A model generated the notes under the pieces. That model searched no databases, was not told the origin of the DNA, and saw nothing but the letters and a program-made list of their open reading frames with translations. A stretch of DNA of 64,000 nucleotides from Nucisporomicrobium flavum (GTDB lineage Bacteria; Actinomycetota; Actinomycetes; Mycobacteriales; Micromonosporaceae): positions 18,934 through 82,933 of the forward strand of contig NZ_JADMLH010000029.1 in NCBI RefSeq assembly GCF_016464385.1, written 5' to 3'. The first letter of the stretch is position 1; every line of letters begins with the position of its first letter. Below, in pieces: positions 16,669 to 24,774 of the stretch. A program made the position numbers and the translations under genes.

Positions 16669-18228
16669 TCAGGCGGCCAGGCGTACCCCGCCGCCGTTGC
16701 GCTTGGCCTGGTACATCGCCGCGTCGGCGCCGCGCATCAGGGTGGCCATGTCGCCGGCGTCGGACGGGAACAGCGCGATGCCGATGCTGGCGCCGACGTG
16801 CACCTTGCCGCCGTCGATGTCGTACGGCTGCCGCAGCCGCTCGTGGATGCGCCCGGCGATCGCGGCGGCCGACGTCTCGTCCGGGTTGCGGGTCAGCAGG
16901 ATCGCGAACTCGTCCCCGCCCAGCCGCGCGACGACGTCGTTGTCCCGTACGGCCGCCTGCAGCCGCTGGCCGACGGCCTGCAGCAGGGCGTCGCCGGCGT
17001 GGTGCCCGACGGTGTCGTTGACCCGCTTGAAGCCGTCCAGGTCCAGCAGGAGCAGCGCGATCCGGCCGCCGGTGGCCATCGCGATGTCGACCTCCCGCTC
17101 GGCGCGGTCCAGCAGGTGGGTACGGTTCGGCAGCCCGGTGAGCGCGTCGTGGTACGCCTGCCGGGTCAGCTCGGCGACGTGCATCTGTTCCTGCTGGCGC
17201 ATGCGGGCGCTGTCGACGATCAGCGCGCCCTCCATGGCGACCTGGCGGGCCAGCGTCTGGTCCCGGCTGGTCCACGCGCGCGGGCCGCTGGAGTCGCCGC
17301 ACATCACCACGCCGACCGGTCCGGCCGCCGACAGCAGGGGCATGGACAGGAACGAGCGCAGCTGCAGCGTCTCGACGAAGCCGCCGTGGCGGAACTCGCC
17401 CTGGGTGGCGTCGCCGACGAGCACCGGCCCGTTGGTGGCCATCATCGCCTTCCACACCGGCGAGTCCGTGGCCAGCTTGCCCAGCAGGTTCCCGCGCAGC
17501 CGGGCGCTCACGTCCTCGTTCAGGCCGACCCCGCCGACGTACCGGATGGTGTTGTCGGGGCCGATGAGGTGCACGGCGGCGTACTCGGTACGGAACGCCT
17601 CCCCGGTGGCCTTGGCGAGCAGCATCCCGGCGGCCTCGACCGAGGTGGCCGTCGAGCCCTCCTCGAAGAGGCTGCGGATCGTGGCGTTGGCGCGGGTGGT
17701 GAACTGCTGGTGCACCTCCGCGGAGAGCACCTGGAGGGTGGCCGCGACCTGCAGGGCCGTACCGGCGGCGGTCTCCGGGCGCAGGTGCTCCAGGGCCGTG
17801 CCGGTGAGCACGAGCACGCCCACGGTCTGCCCGCCGATGCGCAGGCGGATGGCCGTACGATCGCCGACCTGCACGGGCGGGGCGCCGGCGGAGACCCGGA
17901 AGACCCGGCCCGCGATGCGCAGGTCGTCGCCGGCGGGCGAGCCGATGGTGGCGGCGGGGCGCAGGCTGCCGTCGTCGGGGTCGAGCGTGAAGACGGTCGC
18001 CGCGGTCATCCCGCACGGGTCGCTGAGCCGGCGGTCGATGATCCCCAGGATGTGGCCCAGCGAGGGGATGTCGCGGGTCATGACCTCCACGAGGTCGGCC
18101 AGCAGCCGGGTCTGCTCGTCGAGGGCGAGCGGGGATGCGGACAGGGTGAGGTCGCCACCACCCGTACGCATCTCGCTGCCGACCGTCACGGACCCAAGGA
18201 TCGGCAGCCGGGCGACGCGCCTGAGCAT
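16669..18228 (-). CDS. Diguanylate cyclase with GAF-like sensory regions
   Basis: A 519-residue cytoplasmic protein. Two sensory blocks of GAF character (residues about 35-165 and 170-340; the second has AAVHLIGPDNTIRYVGG) precede a GGDEF domain (about 355-519). The active-site motif LGGDEF is intact. An inhibitory I-site RxxD (RDND) lies five residues upstream, and HDALTGLPNRTHLL marks the domain start. It should make cyclic di-GMP, which controls development in actinomycetes, with product inhibition. No EAL domain is present. The start is uncertain: ATG 18228 or ATG 18171, neither with a strong ribosome site. Confidence 0.9.
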   Translation of the reverse strand: MLRRVARLPILGSVTVGSEMRTGGGDLTLSASPLALDEQTRLLADLVEVMTRDIPSLGHILGIIDRRLSDPCGMTAATVFTLDPDDGSLRPAATIGSPAGDDLRIAGRVFRVSAGAPPVQVGDRTAIRLRIGGQTVGVLVLTGTALEHLRPETAAGTALQVAATLQVLSAEVHQQFTTRANATIRSLFEEGSTATSVEAAGMLLAKATGEAFRTEYAAVHLIGPDNTIRYVGGVGLNEDVSARLRGNLLGKLATDSPVWKAMMATNGPVLVGDATQGEFRHGGFVETLQLRSFLSMPLLSAAGPVGVVMCGDSSGPRAWTSRDQTLARQVAMEGALIVDSARMRQQEQMHVAELTRQAYHDALTGLPNRTHLLDRAEREVDIAMATGGRIALLLLDLDGFKRVNDTVGHHAGDALLQAVGQRLQAAVRDNDVVARLGGDEFAILLTRNPDETSAAAIAGRIHERLRQPYDIDGGKVHVGASIGIALFPSDAGDMATLMRGADAAMYQAKRNGGGVRLAA

Positions 18229-18317
18229 CCGGGCGGCGCCGTGGTGCGAGACACGACGGATTACCGTTCCAGGATCCGGGCACGCGTGCGCCCGGCAACC
18301 ACGAGAGGGAGTACGAC

Positions 18318-19688
18318 ATGAGGGTGTGCGTCGTCGGCACCGGCTATGTGGGCCTCACCACGGGTGTCTGCCTGGCGTTCCTCGGCCACGACGTCACCTG
18401 CGTCGACCTCGACCAGGCCAAGGTCGACCTGCTCGCCTCCGGGCGCTCGCCCATCTACGAGCCGCACATGGACGCGCTGCTGGTGGACTCGGCCGACCGG
18501 CTCACGTTCACGACCGACTACAGCGCGGCGGTGCCGGACGCCGACGTCGTGTTCATCGCCGTGCAGACCCCCTCGCTGCCCGACGGCAACCCGGATCTCA
18601 CCTACCTGCGCTCGGCCGCGGAGAGCGTCGGGAAGCACATCGCCGGCGAGTTCACGGTCGTGGTGAACAAGTCGACCGTGCCGATCGGCAGCAGCAACTG
18701 GGTCGACTCGATCCTGCGGGAGTCGTTCGAGCGTACGCACGAGCGGCGCAGCGACGGCGAGTTCTCGGTCGCCTCGAACCCGGAGTTCCTGCGCCAGGGC
18801 GCCGCGATCCAGGACACCCTGTACCCCGACCGGGTGGTCGTGGGCTCGGACAACCCCCGCAGCCTCGACGTGCTCAACCGCCTCTACCGCACCCTGCTGA
18901 ACCAGACTTTCACCCCGCCGACGTACCTGCCGCGCCCGGGCGAGCTGGGCGCGGTGCCGATGGTCTCCACCGACCTGGCCTCCGCCGAGCTGATCAAGTA
19001 CGCGGCCAACGCCTTCCTCGCCCTCAAGATCAGCTTCGCGAACGAGATCGGCCAGCTCGCCGGCCGGGTCGGCGCGGACATCACCCAGGTCACCCGGGGC
19101 ATCGGGCTGGACGCGCGGATCGGGCCGCGGTTCCTGCAACCGGGCATCGGCTGGGGCGGCTCGTGCTTCGGCAAGGACACCGCCGCGCTGATCGCCACGG
19201 CGGCCGAGTACCACCACGAGATGCCGATCGTGACCGCCGCCCGGCAGGTCAACCAGCTCCAGCGGCGCCTCGTCGTGGACCGGCTGCTCGAGGAGCTGCG
19301 CATTCTCAAGGGCCGCCGGATCGGGCTGCTCGGGCTCGCGTTCAAGCCGGACACCGACGACCTGCGCGACGCGCCGGCGCTGGACATCGCCCGGATGCTG
19401 CTGGACCGGGGCGCGCGGATCCGGGTGCACGACCCGGTGGCCGCCGAGCGGTTCCGGCGCGAGCAGCCGGACCTGGTGCCGTACCTGGCCGACGAGGTCG
19501 AGGACGTCTTCGACGACAGCGACGCGGTGGTGCTGGTGACCGAGTGGGCGCAGTACCAGGACCTGGACTGGGGCAAGTTCGCCGGGCTCATGCGGACGCC
19601 GGTCGTGCTGGACGGCCGGCACATCCTGGACCCGCAGCGGCTCACCCGGCTGGGTTACCGCTACCTGTCGGTCTCCGGCTCACACTGA
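18318..19688 (+). CDS. ugd: UDP-glucose 6-dehydrogenase
   Basis: A 456-residue enzyme that oxidises UDP-glucose twice to UDP-glucuronate. The N-terminal NAD site is MRVCVVGTGYVGLTTGVCLA. SNPEFLRQGAAIQD and the catalytic Cys283 in GWGGSCFGKD are intact, and the C-terminal UDP-binding domain contains GLAFKPDTDDLRDAP. Glucuronate feeds polysaccharide or glycolipid synthesis. GAGAGGGAG upstream supports the ATG. It is divergent to the cyclase gene across 89 bp. Confidence 0.95.
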   Translation: MRVCVVGTGYVGLTTGVCLAFLGHDVTCVDLDQAKVDLLASGRSPIYEPHMDALLVDSADRLTFTTDYSAAVPDADVVFIAVQTPSLPDGNPDLTYLRSAAESVGKHIAGEFTVVVNKSTVPIGSSNWVDSILRESFERTHERRSDGEFSVASNPEFLRQGAAIQDTLYPDRVVVGSDNPRSLDVLNRLYRTLLNQTFTPPTYLPRPGELGAVPMVSTDLASAELIKYAANAFLALKISFANEIGQLAGRVGADITQVTRGIGLDARIGPRFLQPGIGWGGSCFGKDTAALIATAAEYHHEMPIVTAARQVNQLQRRLVVDRLLEELRILKGRRIGLLGLAFKPDTDDLRDAPALDIARMLLDRGARIRVHDPVAAERFRREQPDLVPYLADEVEDVFDDSDAVVLVTEWAQYQDLDWGKFAGLMRTPVVLDGRHILDPQRLTRLGYRYLSVSGSH

Positions 19689-19739
19689 GCCGGCCGGAAC
19701 CGCACAGGTTCCTGACATCGCGGTGCCATTCTGCGCCGC

Positions 19740-19928
19740 ATGCGATTCACCGTTCACGTCCTCACCGCGGGATTGGCGGCGTTGCTGCTCGCCGCCGGCC
19801 TCGTCGCCGTCCGGCTGCAGGCGTCGGCGCCGGAGATGCCGCAGGTCGTCGTGTACATCCCGCCGGCCGCCGGCGCCGCGGACGGACCCGGCGGCCCGGT
19901 CACGGCAGGAGGTCGCGCCACGCCCTGA
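19740..19928 (+). CDS. Possible small membrane-anchored peptide
   Basis: A 62-residue frame with a clear N-terminal hydrophobic anchor (HVLTAGLAALLLAAGLVAV), then a short Pro/Ala/Gly-rich tail. Against it: no evident ribosome site and a 29-base convergent overlap with the CutC gene. It occupies an otherwise empty gap after ugd. Function unknown. Confidence 0.4.
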   Translation: MRFTVHVLTAGLAALLLAAGLVAVRLQASAPEMPQVVVYIPPAAGAADGPGGPVTAGGRATP

Positions 19929-20568
19929 CCAGCGCCGCGTCCACCGGGGCGTCCCAGCGGCCGTCCGGGCGTACGGCGCCCCCGGTGTGGAAGGCGTCGA
20001 CGCCGGCGGCGGCCAGCGGCGCGACGTGGTGCGGCCGCAATCCGCCCCCGGCCAGCACGCGCGGGGTGCGCCCGGCCTCGGCGCACAGCGTCGCGAGCCC
20101 GGCGCCGACGCCCCCGGGGCCGCCGCCGGTCAGCACGAAGTCGAGCCCGGGCAGACCCCGCAGCGCCTCCCACGCGGCGACGCGGTCGGCGGCGTGGTCC
20201 AGCGCCCGGTGGAACGTCCAGCGGCAGCCGTCGATCGCGCCGAGCACCGCCTCGACGGCGGCCACGTCGACCGCGCCGGCGGCGTCGAGGAACCCGAGCA
20301 CGAACTCGTCCGCGCCGGCGTCGCGCAGCTCGGCCGCGGCCCGGGTGAGGGCGGGCGCGTCGCTGAGGGCGTACCCGTCGTGGCTGCGCAGCATGACCCG
20401 GACCGCGAGGCCGGCGACCTGCCGGACCTGCACGAAGGTCTCGACGGCGGGCGTGAGGCCCTGCCGGCTCATGTCGGCGACCAGCTCGACCCGGTCGGCG
20501 CCGCCGTCGCGCGCGGCCCGCGCGTCCACGACGTCGAGCGCGATGACTTCCAAGATCGATTCCGGCAC
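19900..20568 (-). CDS. cutC: CutC family protein (PF03932)
   Basis: A 222-residue TIM-barrel protein. Blocks seen are LEVIALDVVDARAARDGGAD, RVELVADMSRQGLTP, VMLRSHDGYALSD, EFVLGFLDAAGAVD, RWTFHRALDHA, DFVLTGGGPGGVGAG and VLAGGGLRPHHV ending in DAFHTGGAVR. Originally linked to copper homeostasis, the family more likely handles a sugar or phosphate-type metabolite; activity is unproven. The start is the GTG at 20568, aligning with other members. An upstream frame extension to 20658 is not conserved-looking. Confidence 0.85.
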   Translation of the reverse strand: MPESILEVIALDVVDARAARDGGADRVELVADMSRQGLTPAVETFVQVRQVAGLAVRVMLRSHDGYALSDAPALTRAAAELRDAGADEFVLGFLDAAGAVDVAAVEAVLGAIDGCRWTFHRALDHAADRVAAWEALRGLPGLDFVLTGGGPGGVGAGLATLCAEAGRTPRVLAGGGLRPHHVAPLAAAGVDAFHTGGAVRPDGRWDAPVDAALVRAWRDLLP

Positions 20569-20643
20569 GGCGGCATCGTCGCACACCGAGCTGAACGACG
20601 AACGCTCAGTGGTGCGCGTCCATGTTGGAAAGTGTCGAAGCAT

Positions 20644-20694
20644 CGAAGTTCTTCGCACGAAATCTTGACGTTACCTGAGCAACCTTGTTGAAAT
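20644..20694 (+). promoter_or_regulatory. Putative operator and promoter of the GH2 gene
   Basis: The inverted repeat CGAAG-TT-CTTCG (20644-20655) sits 9 bases before TTGACG (20665-20670). This is followed after 18 bases by TGAAAT (20689-20694), a weak -10-like hexamer. The next gene, the GH2 hydrolase, starts 111 bases downstream. The arrangement would suit a LacI-type sugar repressor, but the spacing and hexamers are only approximate. Confidence 0.35.
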
Positions 20695-20805
20695 GTGTGA
20701 GCTCATGGGTGGTCCACTGACACGCCTCGCGGTGATGCCCATCGTCCACCGTGGGGTGTCGATCTGCGCTGCCCGCGTCACTTCCGCTCCGAAGGGACCA
20801 CGCGC

Positions 20806-23319
20806 GTGAACAGACCCCGGACCCGCCGGCGGCACGCCATAACAGTGGCAGCCGTCACCCTCCTGGCCGTGGGAGCCGCCGCACCCGGCGCCGCGCCCGC
20901 CGCCGCGGCCGCCGAGCCCACCTGGCACAAGGGCGTCCCGCCGATCGCCACCCCCTGGACCGCGGCCGTGGGTCCCGACAACGCCCTGCCCGAGTACCCG
21001 CGCCCGCAGCTGGTGCGCAGCCGCTGGCAGAACCTCAACGGCGTCTGGGAGTTCGCCAAGGCCGAGACCGGTCAGGCCGTACCCGCCGGCCAGTCGCTCG
21101 GCGAGCGCGTGCTGGTGCCGTACCCGATCGAGTCGGCGCTGTCCGGCATCGAGCGCCACGAGGACCGCATGTGGTACCGGCGCACGTTCACCGTCCCGTC
21201 GGACTGGAAGGTCGGCCGGGGGCAGCGCCTGCTGATGCACTTCGGCGCGATCGACTACGACTCGAAGATCTTCGTCAACGGCAAGCAGGTCGCGACCCAC
21301 CGCGGCGGCTACGACGGCTTCGACGTCGACGTCACGGACGCGCTGGTCAAGACCGGCCCGCAGGAGCTCATCGTCTGGGCCGAGGACCTCACCGACGCCA
21401 CCGGCCAGCCCATCGGCAAGCAGCGCCGGGTCGGCGACCGCGGCATCTTCTACCAGGGCAGCTCCGGCATCTGGCGCACGGTGTGGATGGAGCCCGTCGG
21501 CGCCTCCAGCATCGCCGACCTCAAGCTGACGCCGGACCTGTCCGCCTCGGCGCTCAAGCTCACCGCGAACACCCTCCGCGGCGAGGGCCTCAAGGTACGC
21601 GCGGTCGCGCGCAGCAAGGGCAAGGTCGTCGGCAAGGTCACCGGCGCCGCGGGTACGCAGCTCACGGTGCCCGTACCGAACGCCCACCCGTGGACGCCGG
21701 ACGACCCGTACCTGTACGACCTCGAGGTGACGCTGCTCAACGGCACCCGCGTCCTCGACACCGTGCAGTCCTACTTCGGCATGCGCGAGATCGGCACGAA
21801 GAAGGGCGCGGACGGCAAGCTGCGGATCGCGCTCAACGGCAAGATCCTGTTCAACATGTCCACGCTGGACCAGGGCTTCTGGCCGGACGGCCTGAACACC
21901 GCCCCGACCGACGCGGCGCTCAAGTTCGACCTCGAGCAGCACAAGGTCATGGGCTTCAACACGGTCCGCAAGCACATCAAGGTCGAGCCCGACCGCTGGT
22001 ACTACTGGGCCGACAAGCTGGGCCTGCTGGTCTGGCAGGACATGCCGGCCGCCAACACCGGCCCGATCCCGCCGGAGTGGCGCGACCAGTTCGAGGCCGA
22101 GCTGCACGAGATGGTCCGCGAGCACCAGAGCTGGACCTCGATCATCGCCTGGATCCCGTTCAACGAGGGCTGGGGCGAGTGGGACCGGACGGCCACCGGC
22201 CGCATCGCCGAGGACGTCAAGAAGCAGGACCCGAGCCGCCTGGTCAACGCGCACAGCGGCGTGAACTGCTGCAACTCCAAGGGTGACTCGGGCAAGGGCG
22301 ACGTCATCGACTTCCACGAGTACAACAACGGCGGCCCGGCCTCCCCGTCGCCCGACGCCACCCGGGTGTCGATCGACGGCGAGCACGGCGGGTACGGCCT
22401 CAAGGTCTCCAACCACATGTGGTTCGGCACCGGGCAGGCGTACGAGATGGAGCCCGACTCCGAGACGCTGACCCGCAAGTACGTCGAGAACCAGCGCAAG
22501 GTCATCACGGCGGCGCAGTCGTGCGGTATCAGCGCGGCGATCTACACCCAGATCACCGACGTGGAGGGTGAGCTCAACGGGTTCTGGACGTACGACCGCC
22601 AGGTGCCCAAGATGGACTTCACCCAGGTCCGGGCGATCAACCAGGAGATCATCGCCAAGGCGGACGGCAGCGCGTCCAACGTGCCGCAGCCGCCGGCCGG
22701 CACGCCCGGCCTGACCGGCGTGTCGTTCTACCCGCTCGACGGCACCGCCGAGGACGCGGCCGGCGACCACGACGGCACCCTCGTCGGCGGCCCGCAGTAC
22801 GTCGACGCGAAGAAGGGCCAGGGCCTCGACCTCAACGGCTCCTCGCAGTACGTCGACACCGGCGCGCCGATCCTCGACACCGCCTCGGACTACACCGCGT
22901 CGGCGTGGGTGAAGCTCGACAAGGCCGACGGCGCGTTCCAGACGATCGTCAGCCAGGACGGTCCCAGCACCAGCGACTTCTTCCTGCAGTACTCCGGCGC
23001 CGACCAGCGGTTCGCGATGAGCTTCGCCGGCGTCCGGGCGCTCGGCCCGGTCAAGCCGGAGGCCGGCCGCTGGTACCACCTCACCGGCGTGCGCGACTCG
23101 GTCAAGGGCGAGCTGCGCCTCTACGTCGACGGCGAGCTGGCCGGGCGCACCAGCGCCTGCCTGCCGCAGGCCGCGCCGACCGGCAACACGGTGATCGGCC
23201 GGGGCAAGTACGGCGGCAACCCCGTCGACTACCTCGACGGCACGGTCGACCAGGTCCACCTGTACGACCGCGCCCTGTCCGCCACCGAGATCAAGGCCCT
23301 GTACGACTCGGGCAACTGA
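20806..23319 (+). CDS. Secreted GH2-family glycoside hydrolase with C-terminal LamG domain
   Basis: An 837-residue exported enzyme starting at GTG with GAAGGGA upstream. The signal peptide runs to about residue 36. A jelly-roll sugar-binding domain (about 65-225; RMWYRRTFTVPSDW), an Ig-like domain, a TIM barrel (about 320-620) and a LamG/concanavalin-like domain (about 665-835; ASAWVKLDKADGAFQTIV, YLDGTVDQVHLYDRALSATE) follow. The catalytic acid/base is Glu454 in FNEGWGEW and the nucleophile Glu526 in DGEHGG, so it is active-looking. It probably removes beta-linked galactose, glucuronate or mannose from plant polysaccharides, with the LamG domain binding substrate. Exact specificity is not readable. 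Confidence 0.9.
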   Translation: MNRPRTRRRHAITVAAVTLLAVGAAAPGAAPAAAAAEPTWHKGVPPIATPWTAAVGPDNALPEYPRPQLVRSRWQNLNGVWEFAKAETGQAVPAGQSLGERVLVPYPIESALSGIERHEDRMWYRRTFTVPSDWKVGRGQRLLMHFGAIDYDSKIFVNGKQVATHRGGYDGFDVDVTDALVKTGPQELIVWAEDLTDATGQPIGKQRRVGDRGIFYQGSSGIWRTVWMEPVGASSIADLKLTPDLSASALKLTANTLRGEGLKVRAVARSKGKVVGKVTGAAGTQLTVPVPNAHPWTPDDPYLYDLEVTLLNGTRVLDTVQSYFGMREIGTKKGADGKLRIALNGKILFNMSTLDQGFWPDGLNTAPTDAALKFDLEQHKVMGFNTVRKHIKVEPDRWYYWADKLGLLVWQDMPAANTGPIPPEWRDQFEAELHEMVREHQSWTSIIAWIPFNEGWGEWDRTATGRIAEDVKKQDPSRLVNAHSGVNCCNSKGDSGKGDVIDFHEYNNGGPASPSPDATRVSIDGEHGGYGLKVSNHMWFGTGQAYEMEPDSETLTRKYVENQRKVITAAQSCGISAAIYTQITDVEGELNGFWTYDRQVPKMDFTQVRAINQEIIAKADGSASNVPQPPAGTPGLTGVSFYPLDGTAEDAAGDHDGTLVGGPQYVDAKKGQGLDLNGSSQYVDTGAPILDTASDYTASAWVKLDKADGAFQTIVSQDGPSTSDFFLQYSGADQRFAMSFAGVRALGPVKPEAGRWYHLTGVRDSVKGELRLYVDGELAGRTSACLPQAAPTGNTVIGRGKYGGNPVDYLDGTVDQVHLYDRALSATEIKALYDSGN

Positions 23320-23326
23320 CCGCTCT

Positions 23327-24127
23327 CTAACGGTTCCAACGCTCGGCGGGACGACATGTCCCGCCGAGCGTTCCGTATATCACCGTGCCGGCCGGGTCGG
23401 TCCAGCAGTTCTCGTCCCGGCGGGGCCCGGGGAACAGCGGCCGCCGGTCTATCTCGCGGCCGGCGGCGTCATAGCTGACCAGCTCGGCGTCCTCGCGGAC
23501 GTCCGAGGTGCGGGTGACGATGCCGAACGCGCCGTCGCGCAGCCGGGCGTCGGTGGTCCGCCCGCGGCCGTGCTCGAGCACGAGCCGGTGCACCCGGGCG
23601 CTGACCCGGCCCAGCACCGACACCGCCCCGCCGTCGGCCTCCGACGACGAGAGGCTCAGCCGCTGCACCGGCCCGGGCAGCCAGTCCCGGTGCTCCCACG
23701 GCTCGGCGTTGATCCCGCCGCTCGACTCCCGGTCGCCGAGCACGAAGTCGCAGGCCGCGTAGCCCGCGCCGGACAGGAACAGCACGGCGGCCCGGTCGCC
23801 CTGGCGGGCGCTCACGGCGAGATCACCCAAGCCGAGGCGTACGCGGAAGCCACCGTCCCGGCCGGCCCACCCCAGGCACTCGTCCGCGGCGCGGCGCAGC
23901 GTGCCGTCGAGCTCGCCGGGCCCCATCGCGAGCACCTGTACCCCGGGCTCGTCGCGGACGTGGGCGACGACGGCGCCGGCCGCCACCAGCGTGAGAACCG
24001 TGGCGACGGCGGCGCCCATCCACCGGCGGGCGCGGCGGGGCCGCTCGCGGGTGGCGCGCAGCAGGTCGTCGCGCATCCGATCCGCGCGGCCCGGCGGCAG
24101 GTCGCGTTCTGCGGGCAGGTCGCTCAT
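23327..24127 (-). CDS. Single-pass membrane protein paired with ECF sigma factor (anti-sigma candidate)
   Basis: A 266-residue protein with a cytoplasmic head (DRMRDDLLRATRERPRRARR), one membrane helix (WMGAAVATVLTLVAAGAVVA, about residues 36-55) and a roughly 210-residue extracytoplasmic part. That part contains three Cys (ECLGWAG, AACDFV, ENCWTD, plus GGTCRP). Its ATG overlaps the sigma-factor stop (ATGA) with GGAGGAG just before it. By position it should regulate that sigma factor, but no zinc-binding anti-sigma motif is seen. A 14-bp hairpin lies inside its last codons. Confidence 0.7.
   Translation of the reverse strand: MSDLPAERDLPPGRADRMRDDLLRATRERPRRARRWMGAAVATVLTLVAAGAVVAHVRDEPGVQVLAMGPGELDGTLRRAADECLGWAGRDGGFRVRLGLGDLAVSARQGDRAAVLFLSGAGYAACDFVLGDRESSGGINAEPWEHRDWLPGPVQRLSLSSSEADGGAVSVLGRVSARVHRLVLEHGRGRTTDARLRDGAFGIVTRTSDVREDAELVSYDAAGREIDRRPLFPGPRRDENCWTDPAGTVIYGTLGGTCRPAERWNR
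23338..23372. terminator. 14-bp perfect hairpin inside the 3' end of the membrane-protein gene
   Basis: Arms AACGCTCGGCGGGA (23338-23351) and TCCCGCCGAGCGTT (23359-23372) enclose a 7-base loop. The hairpin starts 18 bases after the GH2 stop and lies within the last codons of the convergent gene, so it can end both transcripts while also being coding sequence. Confidence 0.8.
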
Positions 24128-24672
24128 CGCTCCTCCTGGAGGTCGAGGAATCCGGTGAGGCGCGACCGGGCGCGGCTGACCCGCGAGCGGACGGCCGCCT
24201 CCGTGATGCCGAGGACGGCGGCGGCCTCGGCGTACGAGACGCCGGACCAGAGACACAGGGCGACGGCCTCCCGCTCGGCGCGGGGCAGCTTGCGGACGGC
24301 CGCGAGCACCTCGCGCATCCGGCGCTCGTCGTCGAGGCGGCCGGCCACATCGTCGGCCGGGTCGCGTTCGTCCTCGTACGGCACCCGGTGCAGCAGCGCG
24401 CGGCGCCGGCGGGCAGACCGGTGTTCCGTACGGGCACAGTTGCCGGCGACGACCAGCAGCCACGGCAGGGCGGAGCCGTCGACGAGCCGTACGGCGCCGC
24501 GTTTGCGCCACGCGAGCAGGAACGTGGCCTGGGTGACGTCCTCGGCCACGCTCCACGAGCCGGTGAGCCGGAACGCGTGGTTGTACACGGCCCGGCAGTG
24601 CCGGTCGAACGCGGCGGCGAAGCCGGCCTCGTCGCCGAGGTCGTCGTCGCGCCGTTCGGTCTGCGCTGTCAC
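24124..24672 (-). CDS. ECF RNA polymerase sigma factor
   Basis: A 182-residue sigma factor. Region 2 is FDRHCRAVYNHAFRLTGSWS, then VAEDVTQATFLLAWRKRG and ALPWLLVVAGNCARTEHRSA. Region 4 is LPRAEREAVALCLWSGVSYA, EAAAVLGITEAAVRSRVSRA. It directs RNA polymerase to a small stress regulon, probably under control of the overlapping downstream membrane protein. The start is a GTG with a weak ribosome site, divergent to the transporter gene. Confidence 0.9.
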   Translation of the reverse strand: MTAQTERRDDDLGDEAGFAAAFDRHCRAVYNHAFRLTGSWSVAEDVTQATFLLAWRKRGAVRLVDGSALPWLLVVAGNCARTEHRSARRRRALLHRVPYEDERDPADDVAGRLDDERRMREVLAAVRKLPRAEREAVALCLWSGVSYAEAAAVLGITEAAVRSRVSRARSRLTGFLDLQEER

Positions 24673-24714
24673 GTCTGCTTATGTCCGCCCGCCCGCTATT
24701 TGTTGCGGCAATAT

Positions 24715-24756
24715 TTGCGTGGGTTGATGATGGCGTCCTATCGATCACCGTGATCG
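24715..24756 (+). promoter_or_regulatory. Putative promoter and operator of the OFA-type transporter
   Basis: TTGCGT (24715-24720) and TATCGA (24739-24744) are spaced by 18 bases. The perfect inverted repeat CGATCACCGTGATCG (24742-24756, 7-bp arms with one central base) overlaps the -10 hexamer and the predicted transcription start. This layout suits a repressor blocking transcription. It lies 18 bases before the transporter ATG. Confidence 0.45.
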
Positions 24757-24774
24757 GCCCAGGGAGGCGCCGTC

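Noticed and set aside
16592..20668. A 1358-codon open frame on the forward strand antisense to the cyclase and across ugd
   Set aside because: It is the complement of high-G+C reverse genes, Arg/Ser/Ala/Pro-rich with no family blocks, and it crosses real genes on both strands.
20671..23259. An 862-codon reverse frame opposite the GH2 gene
   Set aside because: Valine/Arginine/Aspartate shadow composition; the forward GH2 gene has full catalytic motifs.
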